Source of the DNA: Owenia fusiformis
Taxonomy: Eukaryota; Annelida; Polychaeta; Sabellida; Oweniidae
Length of the DNA stretch: 60,000 nt
NCBI GenBank assembly: GCA_903813345.2
Contig: CAIIXF020000011.1
Location: forward strand, 3,188,571-3,248,570
Reading direction: 5' to 3'
The position numbers and the translations under genes were made by a program. Of this stretch, positions 27,801 through 42,800 are shown piece by piece. The notes below the pieces were generated by a model. The model did no database searches. It was not told the origin of the DNA and saw only the letters and a program-made list of their open reading frames with translations. The first letter of the stretch is position 1. The number at the start of each line of letters is the position of its first letter.

Positions 27801-30800
27801 ATCAAACATATTATTACAGAAATATATGGCCCATGCCCAGTAAAAACACAAATAAAATGTAGGACTTCTATCGTCAACGTCTATACGTTAGAATGCCCTT
27901 GCCGTATCAACATGTCCTGCAGAACCTGCCGTTGTCATTTTATGCCCATGTATCCTCCTAAGCAGGTATACAGATTCCGTACCCCCTTCTTCCCCCTGCT
28001 ATAACCAATTTGGAAGCGCCCGATTAAACTGAATCATGTGATCTAATTATGCACAATGACTTATACATGCTTTCTGTCGCAGTGTTGCGACAGCCAATCA
28101 GATTTCGAGTTCTTAATCGGGGAAATGCTAACTGCGTATCGCAGGGGGTAAAAAGAAAGAATATATTCTGGATTTTGAAGCCCTGTGATCGGAGGATGTT
28201 TTATGCCATATTTGTATTATTTATTATAGGGTGAAAACAGGTTTATCGAATCACTTTGTCAGAGCATCATACCAATTGAAGAAATTCTATGGACTCTGAC
28301 TCACAACAAGATATCAGTTGATATCAAGAAGGCCTACCTGAAGTTTTTACTCTGGGTTTACATGAGGACTTCCGGAAGTATTGTTGACAGTGGGGCGGGA
28401 GAGTTACCTCACGATAAGTAAGTATTTCTTAAAGTGTCTGATATAATTGTAAATGTTTTCCATTTCTCCGCCGCTTGTCTTGAATGATATGCACTTCAAA
28501 GATGTTTTAATATTACGTTCACATACTTATTTAAACCTAGAAATAGTCAGATAGCCCGTCATTTAAGGAGGTGTATATTCACATGCAGCATTCGACATCT
28601 TTTTTATTTTTTAAAACGTTGCTTTGCCCCATGTACTTGACTGTGCTTAACTCATATATGATTGCATTTAACATACGTTTGATTACGTTTTTTATTTAAA
28701 TAGATTGATGTGGCAGTACTTAGAAGATATAACTCAACTGTCCAACTGGCTCACGGATTATGTGAACGATAACAGAGAAGCAGTGAAGGAAATGCTTAGG
28801 AATACACCAGACAAAGGGTATGTCAAATAATTAACTTTACTTTTTAAATGATAAGGGAACTTGCAGAATGAAATTACAAATACAATGCTTAAAATGTGTT
28901 TGGTTGTAATTGGTACAGTATGTGCTAAAAATAATATTTGTTGTTTGTCAGTGGTATAGTCTATGGGAAAAGTTATGCTCGGTTTTCGTTTGTCATTTCT
29001 CTTTTTATTTTCCAGAATATTATCTGGTTCAGATGAAGAAACAAAAGCCCTCGCTACGCTCATATACTTCCTCGATGCAGTATTGCCATTCCTTAGAACA
29101 TTTTTCAGCAAATTCTACTCTGTTGATAGAGAGATTTTCCCAAGAGAGCCAGATATTGTCAACGACCTTGCCAACGCTCTGCTGGTAAGAGGCGTCATAC
29201 TGTCTTTACGATCACATACTAACGTTTTGATTTATGCGAATAAGAGGGTTATCCTAATAATCTATTAAATATTCTGTCCAGCCCCCTTTTCTCAAAATAT
29301 GGGTGGATGTTCCATATTGGCGTTTAGTTACTAGTTTTGGAACCTCAAATTGGCATATAGTACACTTGATGGACAGAAGACTGTTTTTGGACTTGTCAAT
29401 TTAACTATCGCATACAAAATAAAACGTGTGTTCAAACGTCATATTCATGGTTCACAAGGTGCAATGATGAGAGAAAACAAAGGCCTAGCTTAACATTTTT
29501 TAGAAGAATCAATCGTGCACTTTTTAAAATTAATAATAGTTCCATTGTGTATCATAGTTGATATTGCTCAAGGCAAACCCAGAAGGTTTTTATCAATGTT
29601 TTATAAAAAAAATACTCGTTACAGATGTTTTGTGACGCAACCCGTCCACTTATGCCACACCCTGGTCAGCTGAAAGTAATGATGAGTTGTATGACGACAC
29701 TCTTGCCGGCTTCAACACTTTCTATGTCTGTAAGTAACGTTAGCTAATTAACACTAATTGGTAGGAATCAGTTGTTGCCTGATGTGATTGTAGTGACATG
29801 TAAAATGTGAAAATATATAATTGAGTTTTTCATATCCAAATCATCAGCACCACGACTATTTCCCGGATTATTAAAAATAATGTGATGGTTTAAGGGTGGC
29901 TTAAATCTTCAAAGCGATGGTAACACATCTATCCGTTCAGTGATGGATTGTTGATCGGTATATTGGGAGAATCAAAAATTAAATTAAAGACATCATTTTC
30001 AGGTGATCGAAGGGTTTGTGGAACAATTTGGATCTGCCAACTGGATGAGCCAGTTCTTCGACGACACCGAGGTAAGTACTTTCTTTCGGTGCTTTATAAG
30101 TTATTTATATATACATGATTTCTGGTCGATTCTGGTTGATAAGTTGATACCTTAAAATACAATACCTTAAAACATCTACATGACTACTTATAATGAATGA
30201 TTACTTCCATTGTTTAATTATATCAATTCAGGCGCAAATGGACTACTATGGAGCGGAGTTGGAATTAAACGCAAAATTCCGTACATTCGCAGTGAACGCA
30301 AGTATGCTATACGGAGGCCACAACACAGTCGCGGCTCAATTAAAGTATACATCGAACAGAGGTGAATCCAGAGGTATGTTTTTGAATTAATCTTAATCTA
30401 CAGGATGTCAATTAAATATGTTCACCCCTTAATTTCAAAAGTATGAACTTTTGTGCATAGAAGTGCATCTAGTTGAGCTTTGATTCTTCTTGTGGAGTTG
30501 CTCCGTGAAGCCTAGTTTTAATGTGCTAAAGAACCATTCAAATATCATGCAGACAATAAAGGTTATGCAACATTATGTGGATGTTAAAGCTAAGGAGGGG
30601 ATAACATATTTATTTGACACCCTGTGTAAGTTATAAACATGTCGCCACTACAGGGTATTTCAAAAAGAATGCATATATAGAACAATTCAGGAGTCAAATC
30701 ACACACAATGATAACATTTTATTAAACAGAAGTTTTTATGTACAGTTAGTTACAAGCAGTGACACATGGATGAAACCTTATCCCTAGAACATTCTTCATA

Positions 30801-33800
30801 GTTTCATGTTTTTGCTTTTCAATATACGAAAATTAGAATTTGAAATCTCCACACAAAAGCGAAGTCCCAAAGTTCAAAAACTCCATCAAGGTCGCGTGGT
30901 GTAAATGACACGTCACATAACACGTTTTCGCCAAATATAAACAAGCAATTGCAATATCCAACAGAGCAGTTGGTATTAGCAAACTTTTTGGAGTAGTTTA
31001 TATTGGCGTTCATTGTTTTATGAATATATTATAGAATACACAAAAATTGGAGGTGACGAGGCTCTACCGCTAGGAGAGGAGTTCCAAGATCACATACGGT
31101 GCTTTATGACTCCTAATGAGAAAAAACTGCCAAAGAAATATGCCTTATCAGAAAAACTTGTCCAGCAGTTGGGGTGAGGATGTTTTAAGTTCATCAAATT
31201 ATTTATTCCTGAAAGTATTGTTCTGTAAGTATTGCTCTGTGATAAGTTTTTAGGGGTTTGTAAAATGTTAGCAATCAAAAACCTCGACACTGTTTCCCTT
31301 TGTCCCGCTGAAGTTTAAAACAAAAGTATACACTTACTTTGATGCTACAAAAAAGCATGTTTAAAGAGTTCTGAATAAATCAAAAGTCCGATTTGAACTG
31401 ATTATTCAGTAGACTATTCGTATTAAAGCAAAACGTAGATATGTTGCGATATGTCAGATATTACCAACTAACCAGACTTAACGCCTTGATAACTTGGTTT
31501 TTACCTTTCCCTTTTGTTTTCTACCCCAGTATATCGGCCACACAAGCTAATCTGAACGAAGCCACTCGGCTTGAACAAGAGGAACTGGACATCAAATGTT
31601 TGCAACTACTCAGAGCTATTATCCATAACGAGGAGAGGAAACTTCCGGAAGACTGGGATGAAAACCCACAAAAACATAAAAAGTAAGACATAGGAATTAA
31701 ATCAATGTTTTTTTTATTTAAAAAGTTATATGAACGTGGCAAAACCAACTGCTTGGGTTTATGATTGATTATACATTTGCATTAACGTACTCGTTCCCGT
31801 GTAGCAATTTAAAAACATATCAAGCCTCATCAAATTACAGTTACACAGGTCTTGCATCGAATCACTGTATTGAGAATGCCTTCGCACAAAAACACGCATA
31901 CACGTACACGCAGACGCACACGCAGACGCACGCACACCTTCTCTTAAAGATTGACAAGCTTTCTCAAGTTTTATATTTGGGGATTTTTATAAATTCATTA
32001 TAGATGTTACTAAATGCTCAAATATCAGAATCGATGATCAAAATTAAAATGTAACGTCCGAAAATGGGGATCATTTTTGGAAAATGGTAACCAAATATAC
32101 GAAAATGAATCCGTTGTTGTAAAGGTCTTAAACTTTTCTCAAATAAAGTCACGTGGGGATAAGAAGAATATAGACATGAAAAAATTGATATAAAGTCGAA
32201 ATATTTTAGAATTGAAACAATCATCATCACTACTACTATTCTTTGGAAGATCTGATGCATGTGTTCATTATCAACTATTGTTAAACCTTATCTGATATCA
32301 TGCATATCATATCTTAATGACTTCAACATAATGTTTTTCCCTTTACGATCTATAGCACGTGCTTTGGCATGCCACAATCCACGCATGAGTGCATGTATAA
32401 ATCATTTGCTAGATAAAACGTTTCAATCTGAAAGAACAGGTCAATTTGCACAATTAAGATATTAACATTTTTCATTCGTCCATCCATTTCATTAATCAAA
32501 AAGATATAAACTATATGTATATGGTTGTTTTAGGAGAATTTACAGAGAGTAAGTATAATGGACTATGGTAACATTTTAATGGTAGTATTTATGGTAGTAT
32601 TTTGTTGATCAAGGAATGCCTTATTATTTCAACTCGGCAAATGGGTTCCTTATGAAAACATGATTTTTTTTTCTTTTAAAAAGTTTATTTTCGTTTCTTT
32701 TTTATATCGAGTTTCTATCTATTTTTATTTTCAGAAAAGCATTTTAATAGCAAAAATCTATGTTTCTTAGTACTTTTGAAATAGTTTCTTTTAGAATAAA
32801 TATATTTTTTAATTCCAAAACGGCATATGTTAATGCATGAGTGCCTTGACATATTTTTATCTGTATTCTTAGATAGCAATTTTTATAAAAAAATAGATTT
32901 TCTAATTCGCAAACAAACTTTGGGAATTCGAAGACCTAATGTAGTCATGTCTTAATCTTTCAGTTTTGTGAGTAGAGCACATAGTTCATAAATCTTTCTA
33001 GGTTATGGCTTATTAGGGTTTATACAAATATAAACATATTAAAAAGGAAATCATCAGTCATTGAAGGAGGTCAATGGATTTTTAAAATATTCGTAGAATA
33101 GAGAGTTTAAGCTTGTCCGGTTTTTCACAATCAATATACGTGAACGGAAAGTACATTGAGTTAATATCGAGAGTGCATAGTTTTGTACTTCAGATACTCG
33201 TTCAGCTTCAGAGTTCCGTATTAAGAACGGGAAATAAGCAATGTCACGTCAATAAGAATCATTATACTCATGTCTGTTGAATACTATGCTGGCAATTTTG
33301 ATTGCGATGCACAATAATTCTTTCTGGAAAAAATGATATATGACACGTATGTTTAAGCTCCAAATAGCTTACGAAACGAGCTTGTTTACAATATGTATCA
33401 TGCATTTGTATATGGGCGATTGATACGTAAAGATTGCCGTTTCGATTTTATGTGCAAGCTTTTAATCTCTATTGTACTTGTGGCTATTAATTCATGTACA
33501 TTCATTTACTCTTTATGCAGAACTGAAAGACGTAGATCATGTTTGGAATTAATAATACGTAGCTGAAGATAACACGGTGCTCAGTTTAACTTTTCTAAAC
33601 ATACAAACCTAACTTAAACCTTTTTCGCTATCCTTATGGACGAGGTACCAGTCCCGGAACTATTCAAACCAAAATCGCCATAACATTGATAATATTTGGT
33701 GCGTAAAATGTGTAGTACAAATACAATTTAATAAAATAATATTGCTAATAATATTTTTAGGATATATAGGTACTATGTAACTAATGAAATGAGTATTCAT

Positions 33801-36800
33801 GCCTAGCTGTTTTTACTATTGTGCACATTTGATGACATTAAGTCAGATAGACAATTAAGGTCCCTTCAACTAATCAAATGGACTCACGATATAGCAGCTT
33901 TAGAATAATATAAAAATCTCTAAGAAAAATGTTTATGATCGTAAAAACATCATTTCATTTGTGTTTATATATTACACGTCATCTTTAAAGTGTGTTTAAT
34001 GGCAACATCTTTTTTACATTTACCCAATTGGTACACACATTTGAAAAACATGAAAAATTCTTTGGTGTCAATAGATATGCTAAAGTGGTGTCATTTTGCA
34101 ATGTACTGATGCTATTACTTACAGACAGTTGGACAATATTCGAGACATTCAGAACATTCTAACGGGACACGGTGCAGTCGTTAAAGTTCTCCCACATCTG
34201 GCAAGGTAGGTTTTATATTGTTCTTTTCCTTTAAGATGACATAATTATGTTAAGGGTCGTGCATAAAATATAGGCCGTTATATGGTATTTAGATAAAATC
34301 TTAATTTGGCCATTCCGATAAGAGTTTTCAGGATAAGACCATTCACTTAAATCGAACGCAAGGTTTCCTCAATTAAGCACTCGTTGATGAGAATAATGCC
34401 TTGGTCACATTTGCCCCGATTCATCGGCCGGCGCCCGGCCGATTGAGTATTCTGTTCAAAACTAAATACAATTGTGAACAGGATACTCAATCGGCCGGGC
34501 GCCGACCAATGCATCGGAGCAAATGTGACCCAGGCATTAGTCAGAGAAAGCATGCGATAGCAGCATTTTAAACGATTTATATTTTAAATGAATCACTGAA
34601 GACGAAGCTCTCTTTTATAAGAAGTGAAGTCAAACGAATGCAAGGGATACCTACTGCCATATTTTTGGGTCAAACTAACATGTACCGGTGTAAAAGGGTA
34701 GGAGGTCCTATCAAATTATGGTCCTACTTTCCAATAATTTATATGGTGACCTAAATATAACGCTTTCCCTTATTATCGTATCCACAATCAGGGCCTTTAA
34801 GAAAGGGGACCATAATCCCCAGGTGACCATTTTTTCTTTCACACCTGTCACCAAAGCATCATAAAGATTATTTTGTAATTCATCTTTAATTTTAGATATA
34901 ATGATGACATTGTAAAGGAGGTTCTGTCTCTATTAGCAATGATGCTGTTCAACGCAAATGTAACTGTGCAGGTAATACTAGAATTATTCTTATGTAGTAA
35001 ACGTTTATATGACATAATTTACAAACTAGTTTAACTTTATTGTCTTTAAGTAAAGGATAACGGTCAACGTCATTTAAAACATTGTACAATCAAAATGACA
35101 AATTAATGTTCCAGCTTCGAAACAAACATTAACATATCACTCAATACCTATAATCGTGTGTTGTTTATTTTTTTCAAGGTTTATTTCATAGATACAAACA
35201 AATATACAATGAATAGGCAGGGTTGGGGCAAATCGCCTTCCGGCATTTCATGTCCCAATGTGTGTTGTTTATTGTTCTTTATTTTTAGGTTTCACTCATA
35301 GACTACTTCAAGGCAACCAGAGAAGAGGTCTTTTTCGTTGCAATACGAAATCGAATGCAAATGTCTATTGTGGCGATCAAAGAGCGTAGATCACTCGAGG
35401 CCCAACGTCATGCAAGAATCAAGGAACTGTTGAATCAGACAAAGAGCATCCAGTCGACAATGTCTGCTGGACGAAAAGCTCTTCATGAGCTACAAGCGTT
35501 CGAGAATGAAATCAAAAGAAATCCTTTGCAGCCAGCGGTAAGTTTTCTCACCAGGTAATTGTCAAGGCATGTATCTGATTGGGCGGTTTCGGTCATATGA
35601 CTGGCCGAAGTTAGGTAATGCTAGATTAACCGCAAATAAATAAAAAATAAATAAGATAACTAATAAAATAAAATAAGATAAAAATCTGATTAGCCTCATA
35701 AGCATGTATACAGACTCATACAATAGCGCTACAAATTGTCAAATAATCAGCTGCGGAAATGATGTACTGTTGAAAGAGCGTCTTTTATTGTGACCATGTA
35801 TTCTATTGTATTACAAAAACTGTCGATCTGATGGATGGATTTTTAATTGAAATGGGCAAAGCAGTACATGTAAACCATTTCTTAATATCCAAATACTAAA
35901 TTGAATTCTATTTTTTGTAAATATCAAAAAATATTGCAATGTTTTTGCTTAGTTTTAACTTGAACAATGATTTGTTTTCAGCGCAAGGCGACGTTGGGTA
36001 TGCTACAGTCGCGTGCGTCACAACGTTCAGTCAAGCTAAAGAAAAACAAAGACAGTCTCAAGAAATCAAAAGAAAAAACGAAACCCAAGAAAAAAGTCCA
36101 GTTTAACAACGTAGAGGTAATTACTGTTACTAGCAATTTACCCTTGACCTAAGGTCACCAAATCACGGGTTGCTAAGGGTCATAGCAGCCCATAAAAGCC
36201 TTAAAGCACAAAATACAGGGTGGTAAAAAAGGAAACCCTGCATTTTCCTAATATCTTTTATGGAATTACTCCCTGATATTTCACACATTTGTACATCATT
36301 CAATTTCCAACCATCCTACTAAATCTCATGACCATCAGACCGATAGTCACAATTTTACAGCACTTTGAATAACATGCTTCAAGTTTGGCCATAATCGCGC
36401 TGTAGGCAAACCTGCACAGTTGTCAATGGGCCGAATGCATTCCTCAGCAGGTATGGCCTGAATGATACGGATGATCTCACTTTGAGGTTTGTGATTGTCC
36501 CGAGGTCATTCTCATACACCTTTTCCTTGCCATATCCCCACAGGTAGGGACACTTTGGACGACTAGACAACTTTGGATAACATCTGGATATCTGGTTTTC
36601 ATCTGGTTGTGACTTTTTGTTTTAGACTAATCTTGAAGAAGGTGTAACGATATCCAATGGGGAAGCAGACTTTGAAATGAGTAACCATAGTAACCACAAC
36701 GATAGCATATATAACCATGTAGACGTGAAAGTCATGGTAAGATAGATTTTTACCACAGGTGCATGCAGTTGTAAAATTATAACACCATATTTGATTTATA

Positions 36801-39800
36801 CAGAATAATAAAAGTATCATGGAATGTTTTATGATTACCATATTTTAAAAAAACTTCATCTTTGAATTTTCACAACGAGAAGGAAACGGGGATTATTGGA
36901 TATTGAAGTAGTTGTTGTTTTTGTTACAATAGCCTTCAGATGGAATAGACAATCAAGGCTTTACTGACATACAGCAAGACACTGATTTGGACGATGGGGA
37001 TAAGGTCGAGTATAAGGACGAAGGTTACATAGTGCTTGTGCTGAACCTACTCGCTTGCATGTGTGATGGCCAGCATAAAGGATTACAGGTAAATAATTGA
37101 AATGATGCATACTGTGAGTTCGGGGGATCCTGGTGTGGCGATGGTGCCTAGCTTAGTGTGTTCAGTTCTTTTGACCGCTCGGCAAACTCTTCAATTGCAA
37201 GTGTAAGGCAACTCAAAATGTCCAAAGTCATCAGAGGACGCCTTTTCAAATCACTTGCCTGATAATCTTGAAAAGAAGGATCATTCTGAATAGAAATTAT
37301 GTCAGAACTGTTGAAATTTAAGAAAATATGCACTAAAAAAAGTGTTTGGTGCAACAGACAATTACGACCATTTTTCGAAATATACTCTCAACTCTCATCC
37401 CCAATTCCTTTACTTCATTAAGTAGCATCAATGTTCCGTCTCCCCTTCGATATATTATTTTCTGTCTATGCCTGTTGATTTTTTTCTTGTTTGGAGATTT
37501 ATTGTGTATTTACTAAAACTAATAACTACCGTGTGCTTTAGTAGTCCCTGGAAAATGTCCCATAATTGACCAATATTTGCCATGTGCTTTAGTAGTCCCT
37601 TGACAATGTCCCATAATTGACCAATATTTGTTTTTTAGGATTACCTAAGGGAACAACCTGATAACATTAAAACGGTTGATCTTATAGCAGAGACAACCCA
37701 GTTTGTTAATATGGTGTACGCCAACATCAATGGCGAAACGATCGATCTAGTCGTCCAGTTGTTCACAACATTAAATGAATTCTGTGCAGTAAGTATAGTG
37801 CTGTATTACACGGTGACAATCCATACCCCGTATATCGCGAAAAAGTTGCCACTGACATCGCGAGCCATGAGCACATGTTAGAAGCGGGGCTTTGAGAGAT
37901 ATGAAAAATATAATTATAGTCGAAGAACATCGTTGCCCTGCAATTGAAATAGCCATTGTACTATGAAATAAAGTTGTACTGAGTTTCATTTACTAAAGTT
38001 TCATAGAAAATTTTATATTTCAATTTTATCATATCTCTCAAGGCCCCACTTCTATTATGAGCTCATTGTTCGCTATGAAACCGGGGCCTGGATAGTACCC
38101 GTGTAATAGCTTGCAAATAATGGGATGGCAACATCAAATATGTTTAAAGACATAGCACAATATTGACATTTTTGCCCATTTTTCAATTTAAAGCTACTCA
38201 TTGACTTATAAGTAACCATTGTTATAATCGAATGTGAATTGTTATTAATCTAATGTGAATTGTTATTAAACGCAGTAGACGTTCTACATTCAAAATTATT
38301 GACTTGTATCCACTTTTCATCCACAATTACACATACTTCTGATAATAGTTGATGCTGTTTCCATGTTTTCAAAACTTTAAAACAATTTGAGAATCTTAAA
38401 CTCAGTATAATACGACCGGTGTAAAAGGGTATGAGGTCCCATCAAAGTTTGGTCTTACGAACTCTCTATTGATTTATATGGTGACCTAATTACAATTATT
38501 TTCCTTATTATTTACACACAGTCAGGGCCAGTAAGGGCCGCAAGGAAAGGGGACCATAATCCCCGGGGGACCATAATTTCTTTTACACCGGAGATCTCTA
38601 TGTTTCAGGGAAATCAAGCGAACAGAGTCGTGCTATTCAACAACAAAGTTATAGATTACATTAACTTTATCCTAAGGGCTGGCTCCTTTGAGGATTGTGA
38701 TCCATCTCAAGTATTAGAGCTGAATGCAGTCATTGGAAACCTTCTGGTTTCCTTGATTGAAGAGAACTCACCAGAGGCTTACAGGGTTGCAAAAGTAAGA
38801 AAATTGACAATACTTATTGTCGAGGTTTTTTCCCAAGGCTTCTTCATACAGTTATTTAAAGTACAGCATGCGACGCATCTATATACGCGTTCATGAGGAA
38901 GATGTTCTAGATTTCAGGTTTCATTAATAAGATGTTGTTAAATCAGTATAATTCTTAAGAAGAGCGTCATTTAGATATTTTCGTTCAAATGTTACATCAT
39001 TTTCTGAGCCTCGACATAGGGAAATCGATCTTATCACAAAAACCAAAAGTTTGCTCTGGTGCCAAGAATGTACCCAAGATTAACTCTTTGTGCCTTTTAA
39101 GATAAACTAAAATCAAATTATTGAATTATCTGTCAAGACCTCTTTTCCTGTGGCCTGGCTTTATTTATGTTTTCATTTTGTTGGTTTTGGGGATACATAT
39201 TCAAAGTACCATATTACATTACATATCAAAAGGCAAAACATGTCATATTATTTGATGTTTCATCCTATCATAGGAAGTGAAAGACACGTTGGATAAAGAC
39301 GCCATCTATCGGATCATGTCGAACTGCTATCAGATGCACCAGACCGAGAAGCCAAAATGGGAGGAGTTAATACAGAAGAATGCTTTAACAAGTAAAACTG
39401 CTGCTCTCAAATCAGCAAAATCTCTTGCCAAAGTGGGAGGAAAATTCATGATGAAAGCATTGGTAAGGATGATTTTGAATTAGAGACTTGAGGTTTAAAT
39501 ACCGTTTCCGTACGGTATTATGACAATAACATGTACATGTTATACGGATTTTATGATAATAACATTAAACAACGAAAATATTAGTAGGCGATAATGTGTT
39601 TTAACATCTGAAATTAAAGGATCACAAAACTCTCTGTTATACGAAATAAGTAACATATTTACTTATTTAACATATTCATCGTTGTTTTAAGTGTTATTTT
39701 GTTACACTGAATCATAATACTTTCAAACATGATTGCAGATACTATGTTTGTAATACATTTTAATCTCACTATCAACATTTTAGGCTGAACAAGCGAAAAG

Positions 39801-42800
39801 GCTGACTTTTCGTAAACCAGAAGTAAATCTCTTTTCTAGATACATGTTGTGCTTATTTATCATATCATAAAATAATTATTTACATCGTACCAGTATTGTT
39901 CCTAATTTTGACATTCACAATACCGTTATTATCATTGTAAAATAGACATGCTTTATTTATTTTTTCTTAGATTGCTATTCTAGTTTTTCATTCAAAGAGT
40001 TATGGTTTATAACATGCCATCTTTATGTTATAGAAGGACCATCGCCAAAATATTTCATAAATCAATGTTGTATATACGAAAGAATAACTTGCTGTCAAAA
40101 AATGTAAAAAACATAAAAAATCAATGTTGTCATAAATGTAGTAAACAATAAGCAAAAAACTTGTTACATTTTATTATACAATGTTTTTATTTTCTATGCT
40201 ACGATATCCAATCGAAAGACCCCTTGAATGGTTTTGACAACCTTGAATAAATAGATATTATGCTATACGTACATATCCAATGGATACAAACAGAACATAT
40301 CCACACAGAACATATATATTAGAACTTGATAACAACATTTCCTTTAAGTAATAACGCCTAAAATCACGATCTTTTTTGTTAAATATAGCCAGCTAAATTG
40401 AAATTCAACAAATTGACGATTTTGCGTACATTTGAAGTCTAGTTTATTCTTGGGGTTTATGCTAGGGTTTTTACATTGTATGGACGTTCATATTACCTAG
40501 GCTCGTGTCTTTATTTCCGTATTTTTCTATTTTGTAGAAAGGGAAAGAATTGGGAATGAGGGAGAAGTTGATTGAGACGGGATTCCTCTACTACTTTGTG
40601 TTGCAGAGAATGTACGACATCGACCCTCAATTAGAGACTCATGATGGTTAGTATTTATAAAACATCGCAACAATTATTGAACAATTAAAGTTCAATTTCA
40701 GTTATGCTGCTGTATTTTTATAAAACTTTCAAAAGCAAAAATATATACAGTTTACTTATTGTTGCAATTCATATATTCATCATTCGATATCAATAAATTA
40801 AAGTTATGGATAGTATGGTTACCATCGTCAGCAATTTTCGAGTTACTTTCGTTATTTTTGTATCAATGATCCCAGCTTTATATACAATCTTAAATTTTAT
40901 TTTTAAGATCTGAAGCCAACGACAGAGCAACAGAAAGCATTCAAGTACTACAAGAAAAACTCGATGTCAATTGAGATTATGAAAGACGACTATTTAGCTA
41001 AAGCTACATTCCGGGTAAAAAATAAGGTATGCTATTCATATGGATAACATAAATTCCATCCTGTTTTTTTAGAATATACGATATACATTGTAAGTAATTA
41101 AAAATGATCACTGGTCGTGGTAGACCACCATGTCCTCTTTATTTAGGATCGTTAGGGCAATCTAAACGTGAAGACATCTATAAAAACAAGTAGAAAAGTA
41201 GTAAAAATAGATACACACACGTGTGTTAAATAATTATCCTATTTCATTATTAACCTATTCCATTATAGAATCTCTTAAGAGAGGAAGTAAAGGAGAAACT
41301 AAAATGGAGCGCTGATCGTTCCTCTCCTACGAATAAGATCAGAGATCTGATGATGTGGTCCAAAGATATATTAAAGGACATATACTATCAAAGGAGAATA
41401 CTCACGAACCCTATTGCAGCATTCCTAACCAAGAATTGGTAAATTCTATTTTCTTTCAATGTAGTTATGTCCCGGGAGTTATGTCACCATCAGAAATGGT
41501 GACATATTGTTATAGTCTTCAATTTTTTGGACTGTGTTCGGCGGTCGCTAGTTGGTGTTCGGTGGTCACAACTGGCTGGTGGTGGCAAATGACAGATAGC
41601 GTTGTGCGATCATTACAATTCGTATTCTCCGGACATCACTGACCATCTTCTGGCTCTGATTGAGGAGAAACTAAAAAGGAAGCTAGTTGAAACTAGGCAA
41701 CTTAACAAGCCGGTTAACAATTATTTGAATGGAAAACTACACTGGTGTAAGCATTGATATGAGCCTTTCTAATAATGATCCATTGAAATATAGTTCCATC
41801 ACTTTATAAATTCAGAACCTCATGCTCATTTGCATTATAGCATATTAATTTAAGTTTCTGTTCATTAAGGTTAACATGGAACTACTTTACTATAATACTG
41901 AGTGTTGTGATAAACATATTGATGTTGATGTCGTGGCATGCTCCAATGGCAATAACTGCAGACACCCCAGATGATGATGATGACTACTGGATAAACAATA
42001 CTCTTCCTCCGGCAATACACGAGTAAGTGTCCGATTGAGCAAAAGTCTAAAATTTAAATCAAATCAAAATGTTTTTGTTACAATCACGATTTTTTTTCTG
42101 ATCAAATATCGTCCCGATTCATTAGAATCAATTTATTCGGCAGATAACTTTCAGATTAATATAAAGTCAATACTGTTAGATTTAAAACAGGCATGGCAGT
42201 ATAAAATCTTGACATTTTCCAAACTTTAACTCAAACTCTCAGCTCTTCTCAAATCTTTCTTCATTTATTGACCATAGTATAGCTTTCTTAAAATAACTCA
42301 TAAAATGTTGGCATATTAAATTCAGAAATAACTTAACAAATACAACGTATTTCGAAATGAGGTCCATTTTTAGAGTTGCAGAATTTCAATTTAAAATTAA
42401 AAAAAATGCCAATCATGAAAATGAAATGTTTATGAAACAAATGTATATTATGGTGGTAGTATATACTTGTACTTGTGTTCTAGTTACACACCTAAGCTGC
42501 TGACAACAGACTACTTAACGTGGATATATATTCTGGGAGGGGTTCACAACTTTTTCTCTCTCCTAGTCTTCATCAGCTACTTCCTGTCAAATCATCCACA
42601 ACTTCCGGATATCCGCTGGATTTGGAACTGGATCAAGTAAGTCGAAGGGAAGGGGATATAGAGGTCGATGTCCACAAGCAATCCCTGACTCGTTTACTAT
42701 GTATATGTATTTGCCTCTATACACTATGGGAACAAAAATATCTTGCCCCATATACCTTTTAGGCCAACGTTGCCTTTTTAAACCATAGCAATAAATAATT

